12,978 nt of DNA, from positions 1 to 12,978 of the forward strand of contig JANPIS010000191.1 in the NCBI GenBank assembly GCA_031425095.1, given 5' to 3'. The translations under genes were made by a program, and so were the position numbers. The notes beneath the pieces were generated by a model, which was not told the origin of the DNA, made no database searches, and saw only the letters and a list, made by a program, of their open reading frames with translations. The DNA is from JANNXQ01 sp031425095. Lineage in GTDB: Bacteria > Verrucomicrobiota > Verrucomicrobiia > Chthoniobacterales > Chthoniobacteraceae. Of the stretch, positions 1-8,900 are shown in pieces (the stretch's first letter is position 1; each line of letters begins with the position of its first letter).

Positions 1-1
1 C

Positions 2-1453
2 ACCAAGCTCGAACGCGCGGGCATCGTCGTCGGACTCAAAGTCGAAAGCACCGTCGCCACGCAGAACATCGTCCAATACATCCTCTCCAATGTCGCACCG
101 ACCGACACCTACACAGACGACACCCTCGGCATCGCCTTCACCGGACGCTTCGCCATCATCACCGACAAAGGCAACGGCACCGGCTCGCTCTACGTCGGCG
201 ACGGCGCGAGCCTGCAATACCTAGGCCGGAAAGTCGTTTCGCAATCGGGTGTGAACACGCAGTTCAACGTGGCCTTCACCACCGGTCTGAATCCGAGCGT
301 CACTGCCAACGCCCCGGTGGATCTGCCGCCGGGCATCAGCGCCATCGCCGATCAGACGCTCCCGTTGAACTCCGGCACCGCCGCGATTCCATTTACCATC
401 GGCGACCTGAACTCCGCTGCGACTTCGCTCCAAATAAGCGTCGCATCTTCAAACCCCACGCTCGTCCCGCTAAGCAGCATCGTCATCGGTGGCAGCGGAG
501 CCAACCGCACAGTCACCGTCACTCCAGCGCTCATGCAGACCGGCGCGGCCACCATCACGCTTACCGTGAGTGACGGCGTGCTCGCCAGCACCGACACCTT
601 CCTCGTCACCGTCGATGAACTTGCCTTCGGACGCTTCGCCTACCTCTTCAACGACGACGGCGACTTTGAAGGCTGGACCGCCAATGCCGCGGCCGCTGGC
701 GCAACAGTCTCCGCCGGACTACTCGCAGCCACGCTCAGCGGAGCCGACCCACAATTCAATCGTCCGACCGCATTGAACATCGACGGTAACAACGTCCCCG
801 TCGTGCTCGTGCGAATGAAAAGCAGTGCAGGCGGCAGCGCCCAACTCTTCTTCAGCAACGAACTCACCGGCATCAGCGCCGCCAACTCCGTCACCTTCCC
901 TGTCACCGCAGGCAGCGTCTTCAAATGGTATTCCGTGAATGTCGCCGGCAACACAAACTGGACCGGCCACACCATCAAAGCCCTGCGCTTCGATCCGCCG
1001 GGCACCACCGGCACCGTGAGCATCGACGCCATCATCGGCAGCGACGGCGACTTTAACCAAGACGGCATCCCGGACGTCTGGGAAGTCGCCAATCAACTAG
1101 ATCCCACAACCCCTGCCGACCCGCTGCGCGACACCGACGGCGACGGCCTCACCGACGGAGATGAATATGTGCTGGGAACAAACCCCGGAGCGAACACGAG
1201 AAACCCCATCACCTCCGCCACCGTCGGCACAACCAGCACGCTCACCTTCACCGCCACCGCTGCGACCGGCACCGGCTACGCGGGGCTCACCCGCCTCTAC
1301 GATGTCGAGACGACGACCGACCTTGGTAATCCAGCGTCGTGGAGCCCAATCGCGGGCTATACCAACATCACTGGCGCGAATCAGGCAGTCGTCGTCACGC
1401 AGCCGCTCACGGGCGGATCACGCTTCTACCGGCTCAGAGTGCGGCTTCAGTAA
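2..1453 (+). CDS. Secreted modular protein, C-terminal part (Ig-like, carbohydrate-binding-like and Ca-binding modules)
   Basis: The reading frame is open from the window's left edge, so the true start lies upstream; 483 residues are visible. Residues 1-110 match nothing I recognise. About 113-209 form an Ig/cadherin-like beta domain with the pattern S-N-P-x-L-V-P, I-V-I-G-G, N-R-T-V-T-V-T-P. About 210-350 form a beta domain beginning D-F-E-G-W and containing L-V-R-M-K-S-S and L-R-F-D-P, probably a galactose-binding-like carbohydrate module. About 350-392 hold thrombospondin type 3-like Ca loops (DTDGDGLTDGDE). The last 85 residues are a terminal beta domain ending in FYRLRV, a style common in secreted verrucomicrobial proteins. 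The Ig-like and carbohydrate-binding-like modules recur in the protein at 5912-10858. There is no visible catalytic domain, so its enzymatic role, if any, lies upstream. It is probably extracellular or surface-bound. Coding status is well supported; function is uncertain. Confidence 0.85.
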   Translation, partial: TKLERAGIVVGLKVESTVATQNIVQYILSNVAPTDTYTDDTLGIAFTGRFAIITDKGNGTGSLYVGDGASLQYLGRKVVSQSGVNTQFNVAFTTGLNPSVTANAPVDLPPGISAIADQTLPLNSGTAAIPFTIGDLNSAATSLQISVASSNPTLVPLSSIVIGGSGANRTVTVTPALMQTGAATITLTVSDGVLASTDTFLVTVDELAFGRFAYLFNDDGDFEGWTANAAAAGATVSAGLLAATLSGADPQFNRPTALNIDGNNVPVVLVRMKSSAGGSAQLFFSNELTGISAANSVTFPVTAGSVFKWYSVNVAGNTNWTGHTIKALRFDPPGTTGTVSIDAIIGSDGDFNQDGIPDVWEVANQLDPTTPADPLRDTDGDGLTDGDEYVLGTNPGANTRNPITSATVGTTSTLTFTATAATGTGYAGLTRLYDVETTTDLGNPASWSPIAGYTNITGANQAVVVTQPLTGGSRFYRLRVRLQ

Positions 1454-1472
1454 GAAGCCGCAACCAGTTTTT
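1440..1472 (+). terminator. Probable intrinsic terminator overlapping the stop codon
   Basis: A perfect 9-bp inverted repeat (TGCGGCTTC at 1440-1448, GAAGCCGCA at 1454-1462) flanks a 5-base loop containing the TAA stop. A run of five T follows at 1468-1472, six bases after the stem. The stem is strong, but the T-run is short and displaced, so termination may be partial. If it works, it separates the upstream secreted protein from the gene at 1532. Confidence 0.55.
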
Positions 1473-1531
1473 ATCCGTATCATTACAAGCTCGAAGCCCA
1501 ACTCGTCCCGAGAAATCGTTCTGCAATTCCA

Positions 1532-3037
1532 ATGACCGAACCCATCCACATCGAAAATCCAGACGTCGTCCTGATCGGCAGCGGCGTCATGTCCGCCAAT
1601 CTCGGGGCCTTGCTCAAGCGTCTCGATCCGCGCCTCAGCATCCAGCTCTACGAAGTCACCGCTGGGCTGGCGCAGGAAAGCTCGGATGGGTGGAACAATG
1701 CGGGCACCGGACACGCGGGCATCTGCGAGCTGAGCTACACGCCGAAGCGGGAGGCGGATGGCTCGGTGAATGTGAGCAAGGTCATCGAGATCTTCGAGCA
1801 GTTCGAACACTCGAAGCAGTTCTGGAGTTACGCCGTCGCGAGCGGGATGGCGGATCGTCCGAAGGATTTCATCAACCCCGTGCAGCATCTCAGTTTCGTG
1901 CATGGCGCGGAGCAGGTGGATTTTCTCAAGGCCCGGCACGCTGGGATGGCGGCCCACCATTTCTTCCGCGAGATGGAATACTCCACCGACCGCGCGACCA
2001 TCGCGGGCTGGGCTCCGCTGCTGCTCGAAGGCCGCGGCGACGTGCCCATCGCGGCCACGAAGATGGACGCGGGGACCGACGTGAATTTCGGCGCGATCTC
2101 GCGCAAGCTGCTCGGATGGCTCGGGCAGCAGGAGGGCTGCGGGATCGCTGCAAACCATCGCGTGATCGGACTGCGCCGGACGAATGCCGGCTGGGAAGTG
2201 CGCGCCAAAGATCTGGCGACGGGTGAAGTGCGCGTGAACCGCACGAAGTTCGTCTTTGTCGGCGCCGGCGGCGGCAGTCTCACGCTGCTGCAAAAGTCCG
2301 GCATCCCGGAAGCCAAGGGGCTCGGCGGCTTCCCCATCGGCGGGCAATGGCTGGTCTGCGACAATCCCGAGATCGTCCGCAAACATCAGGCCAAGGTCTA
2401 TGGCCAGGCGCTCGATGCCGCGCCGACCATGGCCGTGCCGCATCTCGACACGCGGATTCTCGATGGGAAAAAGACGCTGCTCTTCGGTCCCTTCGCGGCG
2501 TGGACGACGAAGTTCCTCCACCAGAAAGGCAGCATCACCGATCTCCCCTTTTCCGTCCGGCCCGACAACCTCGCCACGCTGATCAACATCGGCATTCATA
2601 ACCTGGATCTCGTCCGTTACCTCGTGCAGCAGGGCACGCAGAGCATGGCGGATCGCATGGAAGTGCTGCACGTTTTCTATCCCGCCGCGGAGGCGAAGGA
2701 TTGGAAACTGATCGACGCCGGCATCCGCGTGCAGGCGATCAAAAAGACCGATGGGCAGGCCGGCATCGTCCACTACGGCACCGAGGTCATCACCGACGCG
2801 AGTCGCACCATCTCCGCGTTGCTCGGGGCTTCACCAGGCGCCTCGGTCTCGGTGAATATCGTGCTCGAAGTCATCAAGAAGTGTTTCCCGCAACTGCTGG
2901 CCAGCCCCGAGGGCCACGCGCGGATGAAGGAGATGATCCCCACCTACGACGAAGACCTCAAACTGCCCGCCAACGCCGCGCGCTTCCGCGAGGTCAGCCA
3001 GCACACCAACGAAGTTCTGGGCTTGCGCCATCCGTGA
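1532..3037 (+). CDS. mqo: Malate:quinone oxidoreductase family protein (FAD-dependent)
   Basis: The 501-residue product is full length for the family. Residues 13-25 carry the FAD-binding glycine motif (LIGSGVMSANLG). It is followed by the family hallmark SSDGWNNAGTGHAGICELSYT at about 50-70. GAGGGSL lies at 244-250, GGFPIGGQWLVC at 265-276, FGPFAAWTTKFL at 318-329, and GASPGASVSVNIVLEVI at 432-448 near the C-terminus. Known family members are peripheral membrane flavoproteins that oxidise L-malate to oxaloacetate and pass electrons to quinone. At least one homolog, in Staphylococcus aureus, instead oxidises lactate. The gene starts 78 bases after the previous stop, beyond a likely terminator, and lies 37 bases before an aldolase and kinase for deoxysugar breakdown. 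Malate is the default substrate; L-lactate from lactaldehyde is a context-based alternative. No Shine-Dalgarno sequence is seen before the ATG. I saw no disrupted motif. Confidence 0.93.
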   Translation: MTEPIHIENPDVVLIGSGVMSANLGALLKRLDPRLSIQLYEVTAGLAQESSDGWNNAGTGHAGICELSYTPKREADGSVNVSKVIEIFEQFEHSKQFWSYAVASGMADRPKDFINPVQHLSFVHGAEQVDFLKARHAGMAAHHFFREMEYSTDRATIAGWAPLLLEGRGDVPIAATKMDAGTDVNFGAISRKLLGWLGQQEGCGIAANHRVIGLRRTNAGWEVRAKDLATGEVRVNRTKFVFVGAGGGSLTLLQKSGIPEAKGLGGFPIGGQWLVCDNPEIVRKHQAKVYGQALDAAPTMAVPHLDTRILDGKKTLLFGPFAAWTTKFLHQKGSITDLPFSVRPDNLATLINIGIHNLDLVRYLVQQGTQSMADRMEVLHVFYPAAEAKDWKLIDAGIRVQAIKKTDGQAGIVHYGTEVITDASRTISALLGASPGASVSVNIVLEVIKKCFPQLLASPEGHARMKEMIPTYDEDLKLPANAARFREVSQHTNEVLGLRHP

Positions 3038-3074
3038 GGCGCGCAGACCCCGCCCCGGACGCCCCTCGCTCGCC

Positions 3075-4373
3075 ATGAAATCGCACTTACCCACCCCGTG
3101 CGCGCTGCTCCATCCGCGCGACGAAATCATGCGCACCATGGAGCGCATCTATCGCTACCGGATGACGACCACATCGGGCGGGAATCTTTCCATCCGCACC
3201 GCCAATGGGGACATCTGGATCACGCCGGCCCGGGTGGATAAGGGAACGCTGCGGCGCGAGGACATCGTGTGCGTGCGGGCGGACGGGCGGCGCGACGGGC
3301 TGCATCCGCCTTCGAGCGAGTTGCCGTTTCACCAGGCGATCTATGCGCAGCGGCCCGATCTCGGCGGGATCGTGCATGCGCACGCCGTCGCGCTGGTGGC
3401 CTTCAGCGTCTGTGGGCGGGTGCCGGAGACGCGGCTTTTTCCGCAGGCGCGGCAGGTCTGCGGGGTGGCGGGCTTTGCGCCTTACGCGCTGCCGGGGAGC
3501 GCGGCGCTGGGGGAAAACATCGCGCGCACTTTCGCCGCAGGCTTCGACTGCGTGGTGCTGGAAAATCACGGCGTAGTCTGCGCGGGCGAGAATTTGCAGC
3601 GCGCCTTTGAGCGTTTTGAGACGCTCGAGTTCACGGCGAAGACGATCATCAAGGCGAGCCACCTCGGCGAAGTGCACTACCTGAGCGAGGCGCAGGTCGC
3701 GCAGCGGCACAGCGTCGCGCTGCCGCAGTTCACACCGGGCGCGGCGGGCGAGGAGGAGAACGAACTGCGCCGCCAGCTCGCGGACTTTCTCCAGCGCGGC
3801 TACCGCCAGCGCTTGCTCATCAGCACCGAGGGCAGCTTCTCCGCGCGGCTCGCGGATGGCTCGATGTTGATCACACCGGCGCGCGCGGATCGTGGCTCGG
3901 TCGGCATCGCGGACATGGTCCTGGTGCGCGAGGGTGCAGCGGAGGAAGGGCGTGCGCCGAGTCGCGCGGCGCGGCTGCACGAGGCGATCTATCGGCGGCA
4001 TCCGCAGTTCCGCGCGATCGTGAATGCGCTCCCGGTGAACGCCACCGCCTTCAGCGTCACGGGTGCCGCGCTCGACAGCCGCACCATCCCCGAGAGTTAC
4101 CTCTTCCTGAAAGACGTGGCGCGCATTCCCTTTGGCGAGCAATACGGCGACGGCGCGAGCGTCGCGGAGCGGCTCTCGCCGGAGAATCCCATCGCGCTCA
4201 TCGAGAACGACGGCGTGCTCGTCTGCGGCACCAGCGTGCTCGATGCCTTCGATCGGCTGGAGGTGCTCGAGACGACCGCCGAGGCGCTGATCAATAGCCG
4301 GCCGCTCGGTGCCGTCGTGCCGATGTCCGACGCCGTGATCGCCGAGTTGACCGCCGCCTTTTCCACGCAGTGA
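3075..4373 (+). CDS. Tandem class II aldolase/adducin protein with a degenerate second domain
   Basis: The 432-residue protein contains two copies of the roughly 200-residue class II aldolase/adducin fold. The family includes L-fuculose-1-phosphate and L-rhamnulose-1-phosphate aldolases, Zn enzymes releasing dihydroxyacetone phosphate and L-lactaldehyde. Domain 1 (about 12-205) has the phosphate-loop-like TSGGNLS at 33-39, the acidic residue E82, the metal pair H101-x-H103 and the third histidine H165 (ENHGVV). Domain 2 (about 225-425) keeps the fold pattern (TEGSFSARL, ITPAR, LHEAIYRRHP, IENDGVLVCG). However, the equivalents of the four metal/catalytic residues are A298, N317, L319 and D379, so it should not bind the metal. 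It may be structural or regulatory. The next gene is a rhamnulokinase, and its possible GTG start overlaps this stop, so the two are probably co-translated. Substrate could be rhamnulose-1-P or fuculose-1-P. An alternative start is M19. No Shine-Dalgarno sequence is visible. Confidence 0.9.
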   Translation: MKSHLPTPCALLHPRDEIMRTMERIYRYRMTTTSGGNLSIRTANGDIWITPARVDKGTLRREDIVCVRADGRRDGLHPPSSELPFHQAIYAQRPDLGGIVHAHAVALVAFSVCGRVPETRLFPQARQVCGVAGFAPYALPGSAALGENIARTFAAGFDCVVLENHGVVCAGENLQRAFERFETLEFTAKTIIKASHLGEVHYLSEAQVAQRHSVALPQFTPGAAGEEENELRRQLADFLQRGYRQRLLISTEGSFSARLADGSMLITPARADRGSVGIADMVLVREGAAEEGRAPSRAARLHEAIYRRHPQFRAIVNALPVNATAFSVTGAALDSRTIPESYLFLKDVARIPFGEQYGDGASVAERLSPENPIALIENDGVLVCGTSVLDAFDRLEVLETTAEALINSRPLGAVVPMSDAVIAELTAAFSTQ

Positions 4374-4384
4374 ACCCCACGACC

Positions 4385-5890
4385 ATGAAAGAGAAATGCT
4401 ACCTCGCCGTGGACTGCGGCGCCGAGAGCGGCCGCGTCATGGCCGGCCTCTGGGATGGCGGACTCATGCGGCTCGAAGAAATCCACCGCTTCCCCACCGG
4501 CATCACCCAGATGGGAGACACGATGCGCTGGGACATCGCCCGCATCTGGGGCGAGATCGAGCGCGGGCTGGGGCTGGCGGCGCAGCGTTTCGGCGACGCC
4601 ATCGTGTCCGTCGGCGTGGATACGTGGGGCGTCGATTATGTGCTCATCGACCAGGCCGGCGAGTTGCTCGAGCAGCCGTGGAACTACCGCGATGCCCGCA
4701 CCCGCGGCATCTTGGAGAAGGTGCAGGCGCGGGTGTCGTTGGAGGATATTTTCGCGGCGAGCGGCGTGCAGTTCATGGAGATCAATACGCTCTATCAGCT
4801 CGTCGCTTCCCAGGAGCGCGATCCGGCCCTGCTGGCCTCGGCGGATAAGTTCCTGATGATCCCGGACTATCTGCACTTCAAGATGTGCGGCGCGCGGGTC
4901 GGAGAATTCACGAACGCGACGACGACGCAGTTTTTCCATCCGACGCAGAAGGCGTGGTCCGTCGAACTCCTGCAAAAGCTCGGCCTGCCCACCGCGCTGC
5001 TGCCCGAGGTCGTGCAGCCTGGCACGCGGCTTGGGCGCTTGCTGCCCGCGGTCCGCGAGCGCACTGGCCTGCACGCGGGAGTGGAAGTGATCGCGCCGGC
5101 GACGCATGACACCGGCTCCGCGGTGGCCGGCGTGCCCGGCGCCGCGACCGAGGGCCGCGGGCGGCTCGCCTACATCAGCTCCGGGACCTGGTCGCTGCTC
5201 GGCGTCGAGCTGCACGAACCCGACCTCTCCCCGCGCGCCTTCGAGCTGAACCTGACCAACGAAGGCGGCGTCGATGGCACTTATCGGCTCCTGAAAAACA
5301 TCATGGGACTTTGGCTCGTGCAGGGTTGTCGGCGCTCGTTTGAAAAAAACGGGAGCACGAATGACTACGCAGCACTCGTCGAAGCCGCTGCAGGCGCGCC
5401 GGCGTTCCGTTCGCTCATCGATCCCGATGACGCCATCTTCCTCAGTCCGCCGGACATGCCTGCGGCGATCGCGCAATTCTGCCGCGAGACCGGTCAGCCA
5501 GTTCCTAATACGGAGGGTGAATTCGTCCGCTGCGCGCTGGAGAGTCTCGCGATCAAATACGGTATCGTCCTCAACTGGCTGAAAGAAATGACCGGCAGCT
5601 TTATCGGCGCCGTGAACATCGTTGGCGGAGGCTCGCGCAATCGCCTGCTCAATCAGTTCACCGCGAATGCCTGCCGGCGTTCAGTCCTCGCCGGCCCAGT
5701 GGAAGCCACCGTGCTCGGCAACGTGCTCGTGCAAGCCCGCGCGTGCGGTGAACTCACCTCGCTCGCCGAGATCCGCCGCGTGGCCCGGGCCTCGAGTGAA
5801 GTCGAAGAGATCCACCCGGAGCACGAGGCATCTTGGGAAGTCGCGCAGCAGCGCTTCAGTGATATGTGCTTCCGCCGCCGCATGACCTAG
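4385..5890 (+). CDS. rhaB: Rhamnulokinase (FGGY carbohydrate kinase)
   Basis: This cytoplasmic ATP-dependent kinase would phosphorylate L-rhamnulose to L-rhamnulose-1-phosphate, the substrate of the aldolase step. From the ATG chosen here it has 501 residues, close to typical rhamnulokinases. Signatures in order are AVDCGAESGR (8-17), VGVDTWGVDYVLID (77-89), PWNYRDARTRG (98-108), APATHDTGSAV (237-247, with the likely catalytic aspartate D242), YISSGTWSLLG (263-273), NEGG with KNIMGLWLVQ (292-313), and GGGSRNRLLNQFTANA with GPVEATVLGN (414-446). These cover both FGGY domains. An in-frame GTG at 4370 would add five residues and overlap the aldolase stop as GTGA, suggesting translational coupling; the ATG fits the family's N-terminus better. 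Fuculokinase is less likely given the VDTWGVDY and SSGTWSL motifs. No rhamnose isomerase gene is present in the window. Confidence 0.93.
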   Translation: MKEKCYLAVDCGAESGRVMAGLWDGGLMRLEEIHRFPTGITQMGDTMRWDIARIWGEIERGLGLAAQRFGDAIVSVGVDTWGVDYVLIDQAGELLEQPWNYRDARTRGILEKVQARVSLEDIFAASGVQFMEINTLYQLVASQERDPALLASADKFLMIPDYLHFKMCGARVGEFTNATTTQFFHPTQKAWSVELLQKLGLPTALLPEVVQPGTRLGRLLPAVRERTGLHAGVEVIAPATHDTGSAVAGVPGAATEGRGRLAYISSGTWSLLGVELHEPDLSPRAFELNLTNEGGVDGTYRLLKNIMGLWLVQGCRRSFEKNGSTNDYAALVEAAAGAPAFRSLIDPDDAIFLSPPDMPAAIAQFCRETGQPVPNTEGEFVRCALESLAIKYGIVLNWLKEMTGSFIGAVNIVGGGSRNRLLNQFTANACRRSVLAGPVEATVLGNVLVQARACGELTSLAEIRRVARASSEVEEIHPEHEASWEVAQQRFSDMCFRRRMT

Positions 5891-5911
5891 CCCGGCCAGC
5901 AAAGTCGAACC

Positions 5912-8900
5912 ATGAAACTCCCCGCCTTGAAGTCGATCATCTTGGCCTTCGTCGTTCTGGTCGCACCCGCCGCACGCGCGATCGAAATCATCGCCGTGGC
6001 TTCGGGCAACTGGTCCAGCACGACAACCTGGGGAGGCGGTGTGCTGCCGGGCATCGAAGACGACGTGAAGATCCCCACCGGCCTCACAGTGACCCTGAAT
6101 GCCAATGTCGAATGCGGTGGCCTCGTCGTGGAGGGAAAGCTGACGGTGGAGCGGGCGAACCGGACGCTGGTGTGCGATTACCTCGTCGTGCAAACTGCCG
6201 GGGCCGTCTTTGAAGTCGGCACGTCGGCGAGTCGCTTTTTGCAAACCTTTACCCTGACGCTGAAAGGTCTCTCCACGGAGGCTGCTCCCGTGATGGGGGC
6301 GAAAGTGCTCGGTGTGCACAATGGCGGCACGCTGGAGATCCACGGCAGGGATCGCGTCGAGTGGACCCATCTCGGCGTGAATGCGGCGGCGGGCGCGACG
6401 TCGCTGACCCTCGTTGAGCCGGTGGATTGGGTGGTGGGAGATTCGCTTCTGGTCACCTCGAGCAGGGCGGATTGGAACGAAGCGGAGACGCGCACGATCA
6501 CCGGAGTTAGTCCGGACCAGCGGACCGTCTCTTTCACGACTGGACTCGCCTACCTGCACAATGGCAGCACGCTCACGAAGACCCGCAGCACGGATAGTAA
6601 ATCATGGACGGCCGATCTGCGGGCTGAGGTCGGGCTGCTGAGCCGTAATGTGAAGATCCAGGGTGATGCCGCCTCGGAGACGGCGGGTTTTGGCGGGCAC
6701 ATCATGGTGATGGATGGCGGCCCGACTTGCTGCCTTTCGGTCGGGAAGGGATACATCGAGGGCGTGGAGCTCTATCGCATGGGACAAAAGAGTGCGCTGG
6801 GGCGTTACCCGATGCACTGGCACATGGTCGCCAATGGCGGAGTGGGACAATACTTCCGGGACAGTGTGGTGCGTCATTCCTTCAACCGCGCGATCACCAT
6901 CCACGGAACGGAGTCCACGTCGGTGGAAAACAACTTCTGCTACGACCACCTGGGTCACGGCATCTTTCTCGAGGATGGTTCGGAGCGTTTCAACGTCATC
7001 CGCCGCAATGTCGTGCTCGCGACCAAACGACCGGCCGTGGGCGAGGAGATTCTCGAGACGGACAATGCTTTCAACACGGTGCAAAACCGTTCGCCGGGCA
7101 GTTTCTGGATCACCAATCCGAATAACACGATCACCGACAATGTCGCCGCCGGAACGCATGGCACGGGTTTCTGGCTTGCGTTTCCGCAGAAGCCATTGAA
7201 CGCCTCCCTGACCCACCCGCGCTTCGCAGGCTTTGAGCCTTACAAGCAGCCGCTGGGAGCCTTCTCCGGCAACACCGCGCATAGCTCCGCGAGCGGGCTC
7301 GACATCAATGATCAAGTCGCCGCGGACGACACACTGATCATCAACGGCGAATGGGCGAACAACGGGCCATTCTATTTCGACAACTGCACCTGGTATTCCA
7401 ATGACATCGCCGTGTATGCCGGCATCGGGGGCGAACGGAAGAACGTGGTTTATCGCAACAACGTCTTTTCCGACAATGAGACCAATCTCTTCCTGGCGAC
7501 CTACCAGCTCTGCGAGGAATCGCTGATGCTCGCGGACTCGGGCTTCGGGCTCCAGCCCGCCGCCACCGTCCGCACCGTCTATGCCGTGTATGACGGCGCC
7601 GGTCGGATGAAGAAGAACCATCTCGTGGGTTACAATGCGACCAATGCCCGCTTCCTGCAAAACATTGGGGCCGCCATCAAACATCCGAATCACTACTTCG
7701 AGAGCCTGACCTTCGACCCACCCACACCGGTGCGCTCGGTGCTGACGAACTACAACATCATCCCGCCCGCAAACGTCGACGCGAATGGCCCCGGCCATCC
7801 GCGGATCTGGGCGCAGGTGATCGTGGATGTGGATGGCTCGATCGCCGGCGTGCCGAACAGTTCGATCGTGAGCAATCACACCTTTCTGCTCACCGGTGCG
7901 GAGACGCGGCCCTCCGTGTGGACGAACATGTACCGCAGCGACCACCGCTTCGCCCAATGCCGGCTCGACTACGGAATTCCATTTGGCTCGATCCCCAATG
8001 TCAGCGTGGTGCGCACCAAGGCAGGCACGCCGAACGCGGGAGTTTATTACATCAATGGCTACAACGAGTGGCACCAGCTCCCGCTGATTGTCCGCGAGGA
8101 CTTCCTCTACACCTATTCCTACGAAGCTCTGCCCTCGACAAAGAAGGTGATCGTGAACCTCGACGACGCCGTCGTCGGGGATGACTACGTCGTGTGCTTC
8201 AAGGATTTCGGCAAGCTGCCGGGAATCGCCGTGACCGGGATGACCTCACGCGCCTCGCTCGCCGCGTTGAAGTCCGGCGCGACCTCCGGCTTTTTCAAGG
8301 AGACCAACGGCGACTTCTACATCCGCCCAGTGGCCACCGCCACCCAGCACACCTTTACGATTACCTGGACCTCAAACATCACCCTGCCGGTCATCGACTC
8401 CGATGGCGACGGCACGAGTGACGGTGTCGAAGCGGCGGCGGGAACCGATCCTTTCCGCGCGGTGGACGGGACGGAGCCCTTCGTGAACAGCGAGTTCAAC
8501 GTGACGGACAACTTCGAGGAATGGACCGCTTTCAGCGGTATCGGCAATGAGACCGTGACTGCCGGTGCGTTAACCGGGCAAACGACCAACACCAATGCCC
8601 AGATGGTCGTCAACAATTTGCGCGTCTCGGGTACCGCAGTGCCTTACCTGCTCGTGCGGATGAAGTCTTCGCAGAATGGGAACGCCGAATTCCTCTGGGG
8701 CCGGCTCGGCGCGGCTACCTATACCACGGCTCGCGCGGTGGCGGTGAACTACAATGGCGGCAATCAATGGCGCGTCCTCGCTTTTCCGATGTCGGGCCAC
8801 GCGGAATGGCAGGACCAAATCATTACCAACCTTCGCTTCGATCCGACGGCCGCTTCCGGAGTCAATTTCGAGGTCGATTGGATTCGTGCCTCGGATGGGA

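Noticed and set aside
1478..1483. TATCAT as a -10 promoter box for the oxidoreductase gene
   Set aside because: There is no convincing -35 element at the right distance; the match could be chance.
1418..2773. Long open frame on the minus strand (about 450 codons) opposite the oxidoreductase gene
   Set aside because: It lies antisense to a gene with clear family motifs, and its arginine/histidine-rich translation is typical of the reverse frame of GC-rich coding sequence.
4097..5476. Long minus-strand open frame opposite the aldolase end and the kinase
   Set aside because: The composition looks like a reverse shadow, it has no recognisable motifs, and the plus-strand kinase motifs run through the whole stretch.
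3075..5890. Part of a bacterial microcompartment locus for fucose/rhamnose, as known in some PVC bacteria
   Set aside because: No shell protein or encapsulated aldehyde dehydrogenase gene is present in the window; the flanks would be needed to judge.
6602..8074. Minus-strand open frame of about 490 codons opposite the beta-helix region
   Set aside because: The plus strand carries the G8/beta-helix motifs without interruption; the antisense frame shows no domain pattern.
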